Position numbers and translations under genes: made by a program
Shown here: positions 18,004 through 26,556 of the stretch, piece after piece
Layout of the letters: each line of letters starts with the position of its first letter
Position numbering within the stretch: position 1 is the stretch's first letter
Origin: Microbacterium sp. lyk4-40-TSB-66
GTDB taxonomy: Bacteria; Actinomycetota; Actinomycetes; Actinomycetales; Microbacteriaceae
DNA: 64,000 nucleotides
Assembly (NCBI RefSeq): GCF_030209475.1
Contig: NZ_JARVRW010000007.1
Coordinates: 124,001 to 188,000 of the forward strand
Direction of reading: 5' to 3'
The notes under the pieces: model-generated
Seen by the model: only the letters and a program-made list of their open reading frames with translations
What the model was told of the DNA's origin: nothing
Databases searched by the model: none

Positions 18004-18903
18004 TCAGCGCTCGACGGTGAAGTCGAACACGTCGGCGTCGAAGCGCGTGTAGCCCTCGTAGTCGATGAGGTCGTACAGGTCGGCGCGGTGCTGCATCTCG
18101 CCGAGCTGCTCGCGCAGATGACCCTCGGATGCCAGGGCGTCGAGGCCACGGCCGGCGGCGCCCATGGCGAGCCGCAGCAGCGAGACCGGCCAGATGACGA
18201 GGTTCACCCCGGCATCCTGCAACTGCCGCGTCGAGAACAGCTCGCTCTTCCCGAACTCGGTCATGTTCGCCAGGATCGGCACGTCCAGCGCCGCGCGCAT
18301 CGCCTCGAATTCGCCGAGATCGCGCATCGCCTCGGGGAAGATCGCGTCGGCGCCCGCGTCGACCAGGGCCTTCGCGCGGTCGATCGCGGCGTCCATCCCC
18401 TCCACCGCGCGCACGTCAGTGCGCGCCATGATGAGGAAGTCCGGATCCCGTCGGGCGTCGACGGCCGCGCGGATGCGCTTGATCGCGGTGTCGGCATCCA
18501 CCACGCTCTTGCCGTCGAGGTGCCCGCAGCGCTTCGGGTTGACCTGGTCTTCGATGTGGGTGCCGGCGAGCCCCGCGTCTTCGAGCGTCTGGATCGTGCG
18601 CGCGACGTTCATCGGCTCGCCGAATCCGGTGTCGGCGTCGATGATCGCCGGCAGCTCCGTCATGCGCGCGATCTGCTGCCCGCGACCGGCGACCTCGGTG
18701 AGGGTCGTCAGGCCGATGTCGGGCAGGCCCAGGTCGGCCGAGATCACGGCGCCCGAGATGTAGACGCCGTCGAAGCCCTTCCGCTCGATGAGCCGGGCCG
18801 ACAGGGGGTTGAACGCCCCGGGCATGCGCACGAGATCTCCGGATGCCAGCCTCTCGCGCAGCGCGCGACGCTTCTGCTGCGGCGTGGTCTGGGCGTACAG
18901 CAT
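18004..18903 (-). CDS. prpB: Methylisocitrate lyase
   Basis: The 299-residue product (from the ATG at 18903) is a PEP mutase/isocitrate-lyase superfamily enzyme. Signatures are IDADTGFGEPMNVART near residue 87, the active-site loop region EDQVNPKRCGHLDGKSV (near 117, with the catalytic Cys in KRCGH) and FLIMARTDVRAVEG. It splits methylisocitrate into pyruvate and succinate. The start overlaps the stop of a 25-codon ORF (TGATG) that itself overlaps the prpD stop, so three frames are chained. Confidence 0.94.
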   Translation of the reverse strand: MLYAQTTPQQKRRALRERLASGDLVRMPGAFNPLSARLIERKGFDGVYISGAVISADLGLPDIGLTTLTEVAGRGQQIARMTELPAIIDADTGFGEPMNVARTIQTLEDAGLAGTHIEDQVNPKRCGHLDGKSVVDADTAIKRIRAAVDARRDPDFLIMARTDVRAVEGMDAAIDRAKALVDAGADAIFPEAMRDLGEFEAMRAALDVPILANMTEFGKSELFSTRQLQDAGVNLVIWPVSLLRLAMGAAGRGLDALASEGHLREQLGEMQHRADLYDLIDYEGYTRFDADVFDFTVER

Positions 18904-18980
18904 CAGCGGCCTCGCTTCATCGAGTGGATCTCGCGCACCGGCGGCTCCGGCTTCTCGGGAGCGCACCCGCCCCCGCGCAT
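18903..18980 (-). CDS. 25-residue mini-ORF linking prpD and prpB
   Basis: An ATG overlaps the prpD stop (TGATG), and this frame's own stop overlaps the prpB ATG (TGATG). The peptide starts [15 protein letters not shown] and ends HSMKRGR. No family is recognised. The double one-base overlap suggests it at least relays ribosomes from prpD to prpB; a functional peptide is speculative. Confidence 0.4.
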   Translation of the reverse strand: MRGGGCAPEKPEPPVREIHSMKRGR

Positions 18981-20506
18981 CAGAACAGCCCCTTGGGTGC
19001 GGGAGCGAGGGCGAGCACGCCGGGCTTGGCGACGATCGAGAGCTGCATCACCTCGGCGGGCGTCAGCTCGGGCAGACGCTGCACGAGCTCGAGGAAGCGC
19101 TCGATCTCCTCGGGCTGCAGCACCGGCTCGGCCAGCAGGCGGAACTTGCGCACGTAGTCCTCGCGGGCGAACGGACGAGCGCCCAGCGGGTGGGCGTCGG
19201 CGACGGCGATCTCGTCTTCGACCGTCGTGCCGTCGGTCAGCGTGATGACCACGCGGCCGCCGAACGCCTTCTCGTCGGGGTCCTCCGAGTGGTAGCGGCG
19301 CGTCCACTCGGCATCCTCCGCCGTCGTGATCTTGTGCCACAGCGCGAGGGTGTCGGTGCGGCCCGCGCGCTCGGGCGCATACGAGTCGGCGTGGTGCCAC
19401 GCGCCGTCCTGCAGGGCGACGGCGAAGATGTACGGGATCGAGTGGTCGAGCGTCTCGCGCGAGGCGGTGGGGTCGTACTTCTGCGGGTCGTTCGCCCCCG
19501 AACCGATCACGTAGTGCGTGTGGTGGCTGGTGTACAGGACGATGGATGCCACGTTCGCGGGGTCGCGGAGATCCGGGCGCTCCGTACCGAGGCGGCGGGC
19601 GAGGTCGATCCACGCCTGCGCCTGATACTCGGCCGAGTGCTCCTTCGTGTACGAGTCGAGGATGCCGCGCTTGCTCTCGCCCTCGGCGGGCAGCGGGACG
19701 TCGTACGACGCGTCGGGGCCGTCGAGCATCCACGCGATGACACCGTCTTCGCCCTCGTAGATCGGCGACGGGCTGGTCTCGCCGCGCATCGCACGGTCGA
19801 CGGCCTCGATGGCCATCTTGCCGGCGAAGGCGGGGGCGTGCGCCTTCCAGGTCGAGATCTCGCCCTTGCGCGACTGCCGCGTCGCGGTGGTCGTGTGGAG
19901 GGCCTGGCCGATGGCCTGGTAGATCGTCTCCTGGTCGAGGTCGAGCAGGGTGCCGATGCCCGCGGCGGCCGCGGGGCCCAGGTGGGCGACGTGGTCGATC
20001 TTGTGCTTGTGCAGCGAGATCGCCCGCACGAGGTCGATCTGGATCTCGTACGCCGTGGCCAGCGCCCGCACCAATGCGGCGCCGTCACGCCCGGTGTGCT
20101 GCGCGACCGCGAGCACGGGCGGGATGTTGTCGCCCGGGTGCGAGTAATCGGCCGCGAGGAAGGTGTCGTGGTAGTCGAGCTCGCGCACGGCGACGCCGTT
20201 GGCCCAGGCCGCCCACTCCGGGCTCGTGCGCCGCTCGAGCAGGCAGCCGAAGACGGTGGCGCCGGGGCCGCCGATCGACACGGCGTGGTCGAGGGCCTGC
20301 TGACGCGCCGCACTGACCGGCGGCCGCGAGATCGAGGCCGCGGCGACGGCGGCGTTGTCGATGAGGCGGTTGATGATCATGTCGACCACGTCGTCGTCGA
20401 CGTCCACCGGGTCGACCGCGACCCGGGCGAGGGCCCAGGCGAGCTGGCCCTCACGGGCGAGGTTCTCGTCGCTGCGGTGCACGCGCACGTGGTGGGTGAT
20501 CGTCAT
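18980..20506 (-). CDS. prpD: 2-methylcitrate dehydratase (MmgE/PrpD family)
   Basis: This 508-residue MmgE/PrpD protein starts [20 protein letters not shown]. It contains family segments such as [25 protein letters not shown] (residues about 112-136), the Lys/His-rich [25 protein letters not shown] near 167 and CRTD-equivalent [23 protein letters not shown] near 393. It dehydrates 2-methylcitrate to 2-methylaconitate. The ATG overlaps the stop of the GntR gene (ATGA), so regulator and enzymes form one operon, gntR-prpD-prpB-prpC-thiolase. Confidence 0.94.
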   Translation of the reverse strand: MTITHHVRVHRSDENLAREGQLAWALARVAVDPVDVDDDVVDMIINRLIDNAAVAAASISRPPVSAARQQALDHAVSIGGPGATVFGCLLERRTSPEWAAWANGVAVRELDYHDTFLAADYSHPGDNIPPVLAVAQHTGRDGAALVRALATAYEIQIDLVRAISLHKHKIDHVAHLGPAAAAGIGTLLDLDQETIYQAIGQALHTTTATRQSRKGEISTWKAHAPAFAGKMAIEAVDRAMRGETSPSPIYEGEDGVIAWMLDGPDASYDVPLPAEGESKRGILDSYTKEHSAEYQAQAWIDLARRLGTERPDLRDPANVASIVLYTSHHTHYVIGSGANDPQKYDPTASRETLDHSIPYIFAVALQDGAWHHADSYAPERAGRTDTLALWHKITTAEDAEWTRRYHSEDPDEKAFGGRVVITLTDGTTVEDEIAVADAHPLGARPFAREDYVRKFRLLAEPVLQPEEIERFLELVQRLPELTPAEVMQLSIVAKPGVLALAPAPKGLF

Positions 20507-21132
20507 GAGGGGTCCTCCGTGAGGGCTTCGAGGATGGTGGTGAGGGCGTTGTGCAGATGCACGTGGGTGGCGTGGACGGCGAGTTCGGGGTCGCCGGCGC
20601 CGATCGCTCGCGCGATCAGTTCATGCTCCCCCGCAGAGGCGGAGAGGCGAAGGGGGTTGAAGCGGGCCATGCGACGCACCCGCACGAGGTGGGTGCGGAC
20701 GCTGCGGAGTGCCGCGAGGAGGTAGCGGTTCTCGACCGCCACGTCGATGGCGTCGTCGAAGCGGGCGATGAGGGCGTAGTACGCGTCGGCATCCGCGAGG
20801 TCGACCGCCGCGAACTCGCGGGCGAGGGCGGTGAACACCCGCCGATCGCCGCGGTGGGCGACAGATCGCGCCGCTTCGCTCTCGAGAGCTCGGCGCAATG
20901 CGAACAGCTCACGGATGTCGTCGGCGTCGATGCCGGCGACGACCGTCACCCGCGCCGACGCCTGGGCGACGAGACCGTCGGATGCCAATCGACGCAGGGC
21001 CTCGCGCAGCGGCGTGCGGCTGACCCCGAGGCGCGTCGCCTGCTCGACCTCGCCGAGGACGGTCCCGGGTGCCAGGGTGCCCGTCTGGATCTCGTCGAGG
21101 AGGGTCGCGTACGCCCGTTCTCCTGCTCGCAC
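20503..21132 (-). CDS. GntR-family regulator of the methylcitrate operon
   Basis: From a GTG at 21132 preceded by GAGGAGG (6-base spacing), the product is 209 residues. A GntR winged helix ([36 protein letters not shown], residues about 20-55) is followed by an FCD-type ligand domain ([19 protein letters not shown]). The frame is open further up, but that part crosses the operator region and lacks an RBS. It is first in the prp operon. Two copies of GTATACATT lie upstream and are probably its sites. Methylcitrate or a related acid would be the logical effector. Confidence 0.85.
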   Translation of the reverse strand: MRAGERAYATLLDEIQTGTLAPGTVLGEVEQATRLGVSRTPLREALRRLASDGLVAQASARVTVVAGIDADDIRELFALRRALESEAARSVAHRGDRRVFTALAREFAAVDLADADAYYALIARFDDAIDVAVENRYLLAALRSVRTHLVRVRRMARFNPLRLSASAGEHELIARAIGAGDPELAVHATHVHLHNALTTILEALTEDPS

Positions 21133-21149
21133 CGCCCACCTCCTCGTCG

Positions 21150-21212
21150 TGTATACATTACGCTCCCTCAGCAACGGGAGGAACCAGGGGGCATCCCCCG
21201 TCCGTATACATT
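21150..21212. promoter_or_regulatory. Paired GTATACATT sites, likely prp operators
   Basis: GTATACATTAC (from 21151; with TGTATACA as a perfect palindrome at 21150-21157) and GTATACATTGC (from 21204) are direct repeats 53 bases apart, about five helical turns. They lie between the prp regulator and a divergent exporter gene. The first overlaps a plausible -10 for the prp operon. Confidence 0.55.
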
Positions 21213-21220
21213 GCTTCCCC

Positions 21221-21249
21221 TTGAAGCGGCCGTTCGGTCGGCGTATCGT
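21221..21249 (+). promoter_or_regulatory. Promoter of the leaderless exporter operon
   Basis: TTGAAG (21221-21226), a 17-base spacer and TATCGT (21244-21249) form a good sigma-A-type promoter. The -10 ends 7 bases before the ATG at 21257, so the mRNA is probably leaderless. Confidence 0.65.
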
Positions 21250-21256
21250 CCGCGAC

Positions 21257-22162
21257 ATGAGTGGGGCGATCCGCACCGCGGGCCTGCGAAAGACCTACGG
21301 CCGCACAGTGGCATTGGACGATCTCGACCTCGAGGTGGGCATCGGCCAGGTCCACGGCTTCCTCGGGCCGAACGGCGCGGGCAAGTCGACGACCCTGCGC
21401 ATCCTGCTCGGCCTTGCGCGGGCCGACGCGGGCGAGGTGGAGGTGCTCGGCGCCGACCCCTGGCGCGATGCCCCGCGCCTGCATCGCCGCCTCGCGTACG
21501 TGCCGGGAGATGTGAGCCTGTGGCCGAACCTTTCGGGCGGTGAGGCGATCGACCTGCTCGCCCGGCTGCGCGGCTTCGGCGAGACGACGGCGTTCCAGCG
21601 CGAACGTGCACGCCTGCTCGACGCGTTCGACCTCGACCCGCGCAAGAAGGGTCGCTCCTACTCGAAGGGCAATCGGCAGAAGGTCGCGCTGGTCGCAGCC
21701 TTCGCCTGCCCCGCCGCCCTGCTCGTGCTCGACGAGCCCACGAGCGGTCTCGACCCGCTCATGGAGGTCGTGTTCCAGCGCGAACTGCATCGCGTCCGCG
21801 AGCACGGCACGACCGTGCTGCTGTCGAGCCACATCCTCTCGGAGGTCGAGCAGGTGTGCGACCGGGTGAGCATCATCCGCGCGGGCAAGGTCGTCGAGAC
21901 CGGCACCCTCGACGATCTCCGCCACCTCACCCGCACGCAGATCTCCTTCGCCGACACCGGCGCCGAGCTCTCGCTCCCGGCCGCGCACGACATCGAGCGG
22001 CGCGACGGACGCGTGCGCTTCACCGTGGACACCGCGGAGGTGGCATCCGTGCTCCCCGCCCTGGGGACAGCCCGCGTCACGGGTCTGCGCGTCGAGCCGG
22101 CGTCGCTCGAGGAGCTGTTCCTCCGCCACTACGGCGAGCGCGTCGAGGACGACCGACGATGA
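21257..22162 (+). CDS. ABC-2 exporter ATP-binding protein
   Basis: This 301-residue ATPase has Walker A GPNGAGKST (near residue 36), a signature region YSKGNRQKVALVAAF instead of the usual LSGGQ (near 136) and Walker B LLVLDEPTSGLDP (near 154). The degenerate signature and the ~80-residue C-terminal domain are typical of DrrA/polyketide-antibiotic exporter ATPases. The ATG at 21257 is preceded by a promoter rather than an RBS. It overlaps the permease gene by 4 bases. Confidence 0.9.
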   Translation: MSGAIRTAGLRKTYGRTVALDDLDLEVGIGQVHGFLGPNGAGKSTTLRILLGLARADAGEVEVLGADPWRDAPRLHRRLAYVPGDVSLWPNLSGGEAIDLLARLRGFGETTAFQRERARLLDAFDLDPRKKGRSYSKGNRQKVALVAAFACPAALLVLDEPTSGLDPLMEVVFQRELHRVREHGTTVLLSSHILSEVEQVCDRVSIIRAGKVVETGTLDDLRHLTRTQISFADTGAELSLPAAHDIERRDGRVRFTVDTAEVASVLPALGTARVTGLRVEPASLEELFLRHYGERVEDDRR

Positions 22163-23781
22163 ACGGCCTCGGCCCGCTCCTGCGGGTGCGCCTGCGACGG
22201 GATGCCGTGCAGCTGGCCATCTGGATCCTCGGCACCGTCGCCCTCGGTGCCGCCACGGTCGCGGGGGTCCGCGGACAGTTCGCCACGCCGACCGATCGGG
22301 AGGCGCTGCTGGCGACCGCCATCGCCAATCCCGTCATCCTGCTCTTCCGCGGATTGCCGTCGGGTAGCGACGAGGGGGCGTTCGCCGCGTTCCTCATCAC
22401 ACCGTTCCTCGCCCTGCTCGCCGCCCTCATGAGCACCTTCCTCGCCGTCCGTCACACCCGCGGCGACGAGGAGGCGGGCCGCGCCGAACTCGTGGCCGCG
22501 ACGCCGGCCGGACGATCCGCCGCCCTCACCGCGACCGTGGCGCACGGCATCCTGGCGAATCTCGTGCTCGCCGTCCTCGCGGCCCTCACCTTCGTCGGCC
22601 TCGGCTTCGCGGCGACGGGGAGTGCGTTGCTGGGCGCCTCGGCGGGGCTGACGGGTGTCGCCTTCCTCGCCGTCGCGTTCGTCGCGGCCGAGATCGCGCG
22701 CACCGCGCGCGCGGCGAACAGCATCGGGGTATGGGCCGTGCTGCTGAGCTACCTCGCCTGCGGCGTGGGCAACGCCCTCGGCACGCCGAGCGCCGATCTG
22801 CAACGCATGCAGAGCGCCCCGTTGGCGTGGGCGTCGCCCTTCGGGTGGGCCGAGAACGTGCGCGCGTTCGACGCCGACGACGCGCGGCCCCTGCTGCTGT
22901 CGGCCGCCCTCGCGATCGTCGCCGTCGGCGTCGCGGTCGTGCTGCACCGATCGCGCGACCTCGGCGCCTCGCTCCTGCCCGCCCCGCGGGGACCGGCGAC
23001 GGCCGGGCGGCTGCTCTCGGGGCCGATCGGGCTGGCGTGGAGGGAGAGCCGCGGCGCCGTCATCGGGTGGGTCGTGGCGGGGCTGCTCGTCGGGCTGCTG
23101 TCGACGCGACTGTCGGCGGTGATCTCGCAGATCGGCGACTCGATCCCCTCCGTGCAGACGCTGCTGCAGAGTCTCGCCGCGCAGGGGTCTCTCGCGCAGG
23201 GAGCGGTCGAGGTCTTCTTCACCCTCGCCGGGATCCTCGCCGCGTGCGCCGGCGTGCAGGCCGTGGTGCGCCTTCGTCAGGACGAGGCGGCGGGTCTGGC
23301 CGAACCGGTCCGCGCCGCGGGGGTGAGCCGGGTGCGCTGGCTGGCGGCGGCGGTGTGCGTGGCGCTCGCGGGGATCGTGGGAACCCTCGGCGCCGCGGTC
23401 ACCGGGGCGGCGCTCGGTGTCGCCACCACCGACGGTGGCGACACCTCCCTTTTGCGCGCGGCAGCGGTGAGCGCCGCGGGTCAGGCCCTGGCGGCGCTCG
23501 TGATCACCCTGGTCGCCGCCGTCGCCGTAGTCGTCGTGCCGCGAGCCTCGATCGCGATCGGCTGGGGCCTCGTGGGGCTCGCCGCCGTCGCGGGTCTCTT
23601 CGGCCCGTTGCTGGGGCTCCCCGACGCCGTCGTGCGCGCCTCGCCGCTGGCATCCGTTCCGATCCTCAGCGGCGACACCGTCGACGCGCGCGGCGCCGTG
23701 TGGTGGGCGCTGATCGCCGCCGCGTTGATCACCGCCGCGACGGTCGGGGTGCGTCGGCGCCCGCTCGTCGCCGATCGCTGA
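22159..23781 (+). CDS. ABC-2 exporter permease (polyketide-antibiotic transporter type)
   Basis: The 540-residue membrane protein has about 12 hydrophobic segments in two similar halves (residues 1-260 and 290-540). Each half starts with a cytoplasmic R-rich stretch (LLRVRLRRDAVQLAIW; IGLAWRESRGAVIGW). This double-length permease is typical of actinobacterial exporters annotated as polyketide antibiotic transporters. It works with the ATPase just upstream (ATGA overlap). The substrate is unknown, and no biosynthetic genes are nearby, so self-resistance or multidrug export is more likely than secretion of a local product. Confidence 0.88.
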   Translation: MNGLGPLLRVRLRRDAVQLAIWILGTVALGAATVAGVRGQFATPTDREALLATAIANPVILLFRGLPSGSDEGAFAAFLITPFLALLAALMSTFLAVRHTRGDEEAGRAELVAATPAGRSAALTATVAHGILANLVLAVLAALTFVGLGFAATGSALLGASAGLTGVAFLAVAFVAAEIARTARAANSIGVWAVLLSYLACGVGNALGTPSADLQRMQSAPLAWASPFGWAENVRAFDADDARPLLLSAALAIVAVGVAVVLHRSRDLGASLLPAPRGPATAGRLLSGPIGLAWRESRGAVIGWVVAGLLVGLLSTRLSAVISQIGDSIPSVQTLLQSLAAQGSLAQGAVEVFFTLAGILAACAGVQAVVRLRQDEAAGLAEPVRAAGVSRVRWLAAAVCVALAGIVGTLGAAVTGAALGVATTDGGDTSLLRAAAVSAAGQALAALVITLVAAVAVVVVPRASIAIGWGLVGLAAVAGLFGPLLGLPDAVVRASPLASVPILSGDTVDARGAVWWALIAAALITAATVGVRRRPLVADR

Positions 23782-23847
23782 GCGACCGGGCAGCGGCTCG
23801 CCCCAGGACGTCGGATGCCGGACCCCTCAGCCCCGGACGGACGGCGG

Positions 23848-24432
23848 TCAGCGGCTCCCCCACGACGTCAGGGTCGAGGGGATGGATGCCAAGGTGGCCA
23901 GCGACGCGTCGCGATCGGCGCGGGCGAGGGTGAGGCCGGCTACCACGAGCGAGGCGCAGACCGCGGCGAGGGCGTCGACGGCATCCGGGGCGAGGTCGGG
24001 CCGGCGGTCGGTGACGGCGGCGCGGATGGCGGAGCGCATCTCGGCGGTGTAGCCCGAGACGAGCGCGCGCACCTCGGCGTCATCGCTGGCCAGCGGCGAC
24101 GCCCCGGCGTTGAGCAGCAGACACCCCAGCCGCGCACGCGGGGCGTCTTCGGCGATCGCGGTGCGCATCTCGTCGACGTACGCCTCGAGCGCGCCGGGGT
24201 CTCCCCCGCCCAGCGGACGCAGCCGCGTGCGCACGACATCGTCGAGGTAGGCGGCCAGCACCGCGTCGAACAGGCCTCGCTTGCTGCCGAAGGCGTTGTA
24301 GATGCTCGAGCGCGTGAGGCCGGTCGCCTCTTCGAGCTCGGCGATTCCCGCCTCGGCATAGCCGCGCTGCCAGAAGACGTCGCGCGCGGCGTCGACGACG
24401 ACGGAGCGGTCGAAGCTCGGCATCCTGCCCAT
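23848..24432 (-). CDS. TetR-family regulator
   Basis: This 194-residue regulator starts MGRMPSFDRSVVVDAARDVFW after GGAGGG. The helix-turn-helix is AGIAELEEATGLTRSSIYNAFGSKRGLF (residues about 27-54). The C-terminal domain is of the TetR_C type seen in AcrR/NemR-like proteins, with Cys in LGCLLLNAG (near residue 101). It is divergent from the quinone-reductase gene at 24686, whose promoter carries an AGACCGGTC palindrome directly after the -10; that is its likely operator. An electrophile or quinone sensor is a reasonable guess. Confidence 0.87.
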   Translation of the reverse strand: MGRMPSFDRSVVVDAARDVFWQRGYAEAGIAELEEATGLTRSSIYNAFGSKRGLFDAVLAAYLDDVVRTRLRPLGGGDPGALEAYVDEMRTAIAEDAPRARLGCLLLNAGASPLASDDAEVRALVSGYTAEMRSAIRAAVTDRRPDLAPDAVDALAAVCASLVVAGLTLARADRDASLATLASIPSTLTSWGSR

Positions 24433-24504
24433 GATCTCGCCCTCCTTGGGTGTCTGAGCCCGTCGGTGTCGCCGGACCCTTCGACGAGCCCAGGGGCCCC
24501 TCGG

Positions 24505-24575
24505 CGCGGGTGGCTGGGCTTGTCGAAGCCACCGACGCCTCTCGGCGCAGGTGGCTGAGCCTGTCGAAGCCACCG
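24505..24575. repeat. REP-like hairpins, TGAGCCTGTCGAAG family
   Basis: Two hairpins of the form GGTGGCT-GGGCTTGTCGA-AGCCACC (24509-24533) and GGTGGCT-GAGCCTGTCGA-AGCCACC (about 24550-24574) lie between the divergent TetR and oxidoreductase genes, with partial copies on either side. The same word recurs at 62441-62705. Such CTTCGACAGGCTCA sequences are common REP-like elements in many GC-rich bacteria (from memory). Confidence 0.65.
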
Positions 24576-24620
24576 GGACCACGCGAGTCCCGGACCCCTC
24601 GGCCGGCTCGGGCCTCTCGG

Positions 24621-24660
24621 TTGCATTCCGAGGCTCGAGGTCTATATTAGACCGGTCGTT
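24621..24660 (+). promoter_or_regulatory. Promoter and TetR operator of the oxidoreductase gene
   Basis: TTGCAT (24621-24626), a 16-base spacer and TATATT (24643-24648) form a good promoter. Directly behind is AGACCGGTCGTT (24649-24660) with the palindrome GACCGGTC, ideally placed for repression by the divergent TetR protein. Confidence 0.7.
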
Positions 24661-24685
24661 ACAAAATAACCACAGGAGGCAATCC

Positions 24686-25657
24686 ATGCGCGCAGTCATC
24701 CACCACGAGTTCGCCGAACCGGCCGACGTCCTCGGCGTCGAAGAGGTCGAGACCCCGACCCCCGGCCCCGGCGAGGTGCGCCTGCGCGTGCTGCTGTCAC
24801 CCATCCACAACCACGACCTGTGGACCATCCGCGGCACCTACGGCTTCAAGCCCGAGCTTCCCGCACGTGCCGGCACCGAGGCCGCCGGGGTCGTGGACGC
24901 CGTCGGCGAGGGCGTCTCGCTCGAAGTCGGCCAGCGCGTCGCGACCGGCGGCACCTTCGGCGTGTGGGCGGAGTACGTCATCGCCCCCGCCGCGGGACTC
25001 ATCCCCGTGTCCGATGCCCTGTCCGACGAGATGGCCGCACAGCTGGTCGCCATGCCCTTCAGCGCGATCAGCCTGCTGCACTCGCTCGACCTGGAGCCCG
25101 GTGACTGGATCGTCCAGAACACCGCCAACGGCGCGGTGGGGCGCATGGTCGCGCAGATCGCGAAGGCCCGTGGCATCCACGTGATCGGTCTGGTGCGTCG
25201 CGAGAGCGCCGTCGCCGAACTCGCCGAGCAGGGCATCGACAATGTCGTGTCGACCGACGCCGACGACTGGAGCGACAAGGCCCTCGCCCTCGCCGACGGC
25301 GCGAGGATCGTCGCGGGCGTCGACTCGGTCGGGGGTCCCGCCGCAGGTCACGTGCTGTCGCTGCTGAGCGAGAACGGCACGCTCGTGATCTTCGGCTCGA
25401 TGGGCGCGGGCAAGCTCGAGCTCGGCGCCGGCGACCTCATCTTCCGTCAGGCCACCGTGAAGGGTTTCTGGGGCAGTGTCGTCAGCAAGACGATGGATGC
25501 CGACACCCGCGGCGCCCTCTTCGGTGAACTGTCGCGCTACCTCGCCGACGGCACCGTGACCCTCCCCGTGGCCGCCACCTTCGGCCTCGACGACATCGTC
25601 GACGCCGTCACCACGAGCGACTCGCCCCGCGTGGGCAAGGTGCTGCTGCGCCCGTGA
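24686..25657 (+). CDS. Zinc-type alcohol dehydrogenase-like quinone oxidoreductase
   Basis: The 323-residue medium-chain reductase starts MRAVIHHEFAEPADVLGVEE after a perfect AGGAGG. It has the GroES-like domain (residues 1-120; AGTEAAGVVDAVGEGV) and a Rossmann domain with TANGAVGRMVAQIAKARGI (near 148). Catalytic zinc ligands are absent or altered, so it looks more like an NADPH:quinone reductase or enoyl reductase (MECR/QOR type). It is controlled by the divergent TetR gene, the usual arrangement for electrophile detoxification. Confidence 0.88.
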   Translation: MRAVIHHEFAEPADVLGVEEVETPTPGPGEVRLRVLLSPIHNHDLWTIRGTYGFKPELPARAGTEAAGVVDAVGEGVSLEVGQRVATGGTFGVWAEYVIAPAAGLIPVSDALSDEMAAQLVAMPFSAISLLHSLDLEPGDWIVQNTANGAVGRMVAQIAKARGIHVIGLVRRESAVAELAEQGIDNVVSTDADDWSDKALALADGARIVAGVDSVGGPAAGHVLSLLSENGTLVIFGSMGAGKLELGAGDLIFRQATVKGFWGSVVSKTMDADTRGALFGELSRYLADGTVTLPVAATFGLDDIVDAVTTSDSPRVGKVLLRP

Positions 25658-25772
25658 TCCGTTGCGGTGCGGTGTCGTCGTTCGCACGACGCCGCGCCGC
25701 GGCATCGGTCGCCTTCCCGATCGTGAGTGTCCGGGTGGCGCCACGGTCGACCCCGGGGCCGGAACCTGCGTC

Positions 25773-26052
25773 GAGTGTCCACGACACGCCGTGGGCGGGG
25801 CAGCCGCGCGGCGTGTCCTGGACGCTCAACGGCCTGGCCGGGCGCGCTCCGCACGGGGCTACCTCAGGGCGCGCCTGATCCGCGGCCTCAGCCCCATACC
25901 CCGTCGAGTGTCCACGACACGCCGCGGGCGGGGCAGCCGCGCGGCGTGTCCTGGACGCTCAACAGCTCGCGCGCCCGCGCGGGGTCTTAACCCGTGGGGT
26001 GTCCACGACACGCCGCGCTCGAGGCAGCCGCACGGCGCGTCGCGGACACTCG
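25773..26052. repeat. Three copies of the GTGTCCACGACAC palindrome
   Basis: The 419-base gap between the oxidoreductase and NUDIX genes contains three long hairpins at 25773-25827, 25906-25960 and 25997-26052. Each has arms like GAGTGTCCACGACACGCCG and CGGCGTGTCCTGGACGCTC with one to three mismatches. The first two are nearly identical throughout. I see no gene here. Related copies are at 56373-56428 and 57254-57310. Confidence 0.8.
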
Positions 26053-26076
26053 ACCGACCCCCACGCAGAGAGGGCG

Positions 26077-26556
26077 TCAGGAGCCGGGCAGTGCCTCGAG
26101 CGCGGCGGCGAGCGCGTCGATCGCGGGACGCTGGCCCTTCACGAGCGCGGCGCGCGCGGTGTCGAGGTCGGCCCACTCCGCGCGGTCGACCTCGGGGAAC
26201 GACGCGGTGCGACCGGAGCGCGGCGGCCACTCCATCTCGAAGGTGCCGTACGAGAAACCGGATGCCGTGAACCCGGCCCCGTCGCCCACGAACACCACGA
26301 CCTTCTTGCCACTCGAGTACGCGAAGGTGCCGAGCTCGGCCCAGTCGACGTCGGGCGGTTCGACGCCGAGCTCCTCGCGGAACTCGCGCTGCGCGGCATC
26401 CAGGGCTCCCTCGGAGTCCGGGTCGAACTCGCCCTTGGGGATCGACCAGGCGCCCTCGTCCTTCTTCGCCCAGAACGGTCCGCCCATGTGCGCGATGAGC
26501 ACCTGGGGCGCGGGGGTGAGGCGGTACAGCAGCAGCCCCGCGCTCCAGGCGACCAT
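26077..26556 (-). CDS. NUDIX hydrolase
   Basis: This 159-residue protein has a NUDIX box, GEFDPDSEGALDAAQREFREELGV (residues 42-65 in two parts), with the catalytic REFREE core. The spacing from the first Gly to the first Glu is one residue longer than the textbook pattern. It resembles the small Actinobacterial NUDIX proteins with N-terminal SAGLLLYR and a HMGGPFWAKKD segment, of unknown substrate. The ATG overlaps the stop of the DUF4407 gene (TGATG). Confidence 0.9.
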   Translation of the reverse strand: MVAWSAGLLLYRLTPAPQVLIAHMGGPFWAKKDEGAWSIPKGEFDPDSEGALDAAQREFREELGVEPPDVDWAELGTFAYSSGKKVVVFVGDGAGFTASGFSYGTFEMEWPPRSGRTASFPEVDRAEWADLDTARAALVKGQRPAIDALAAALEALPGS

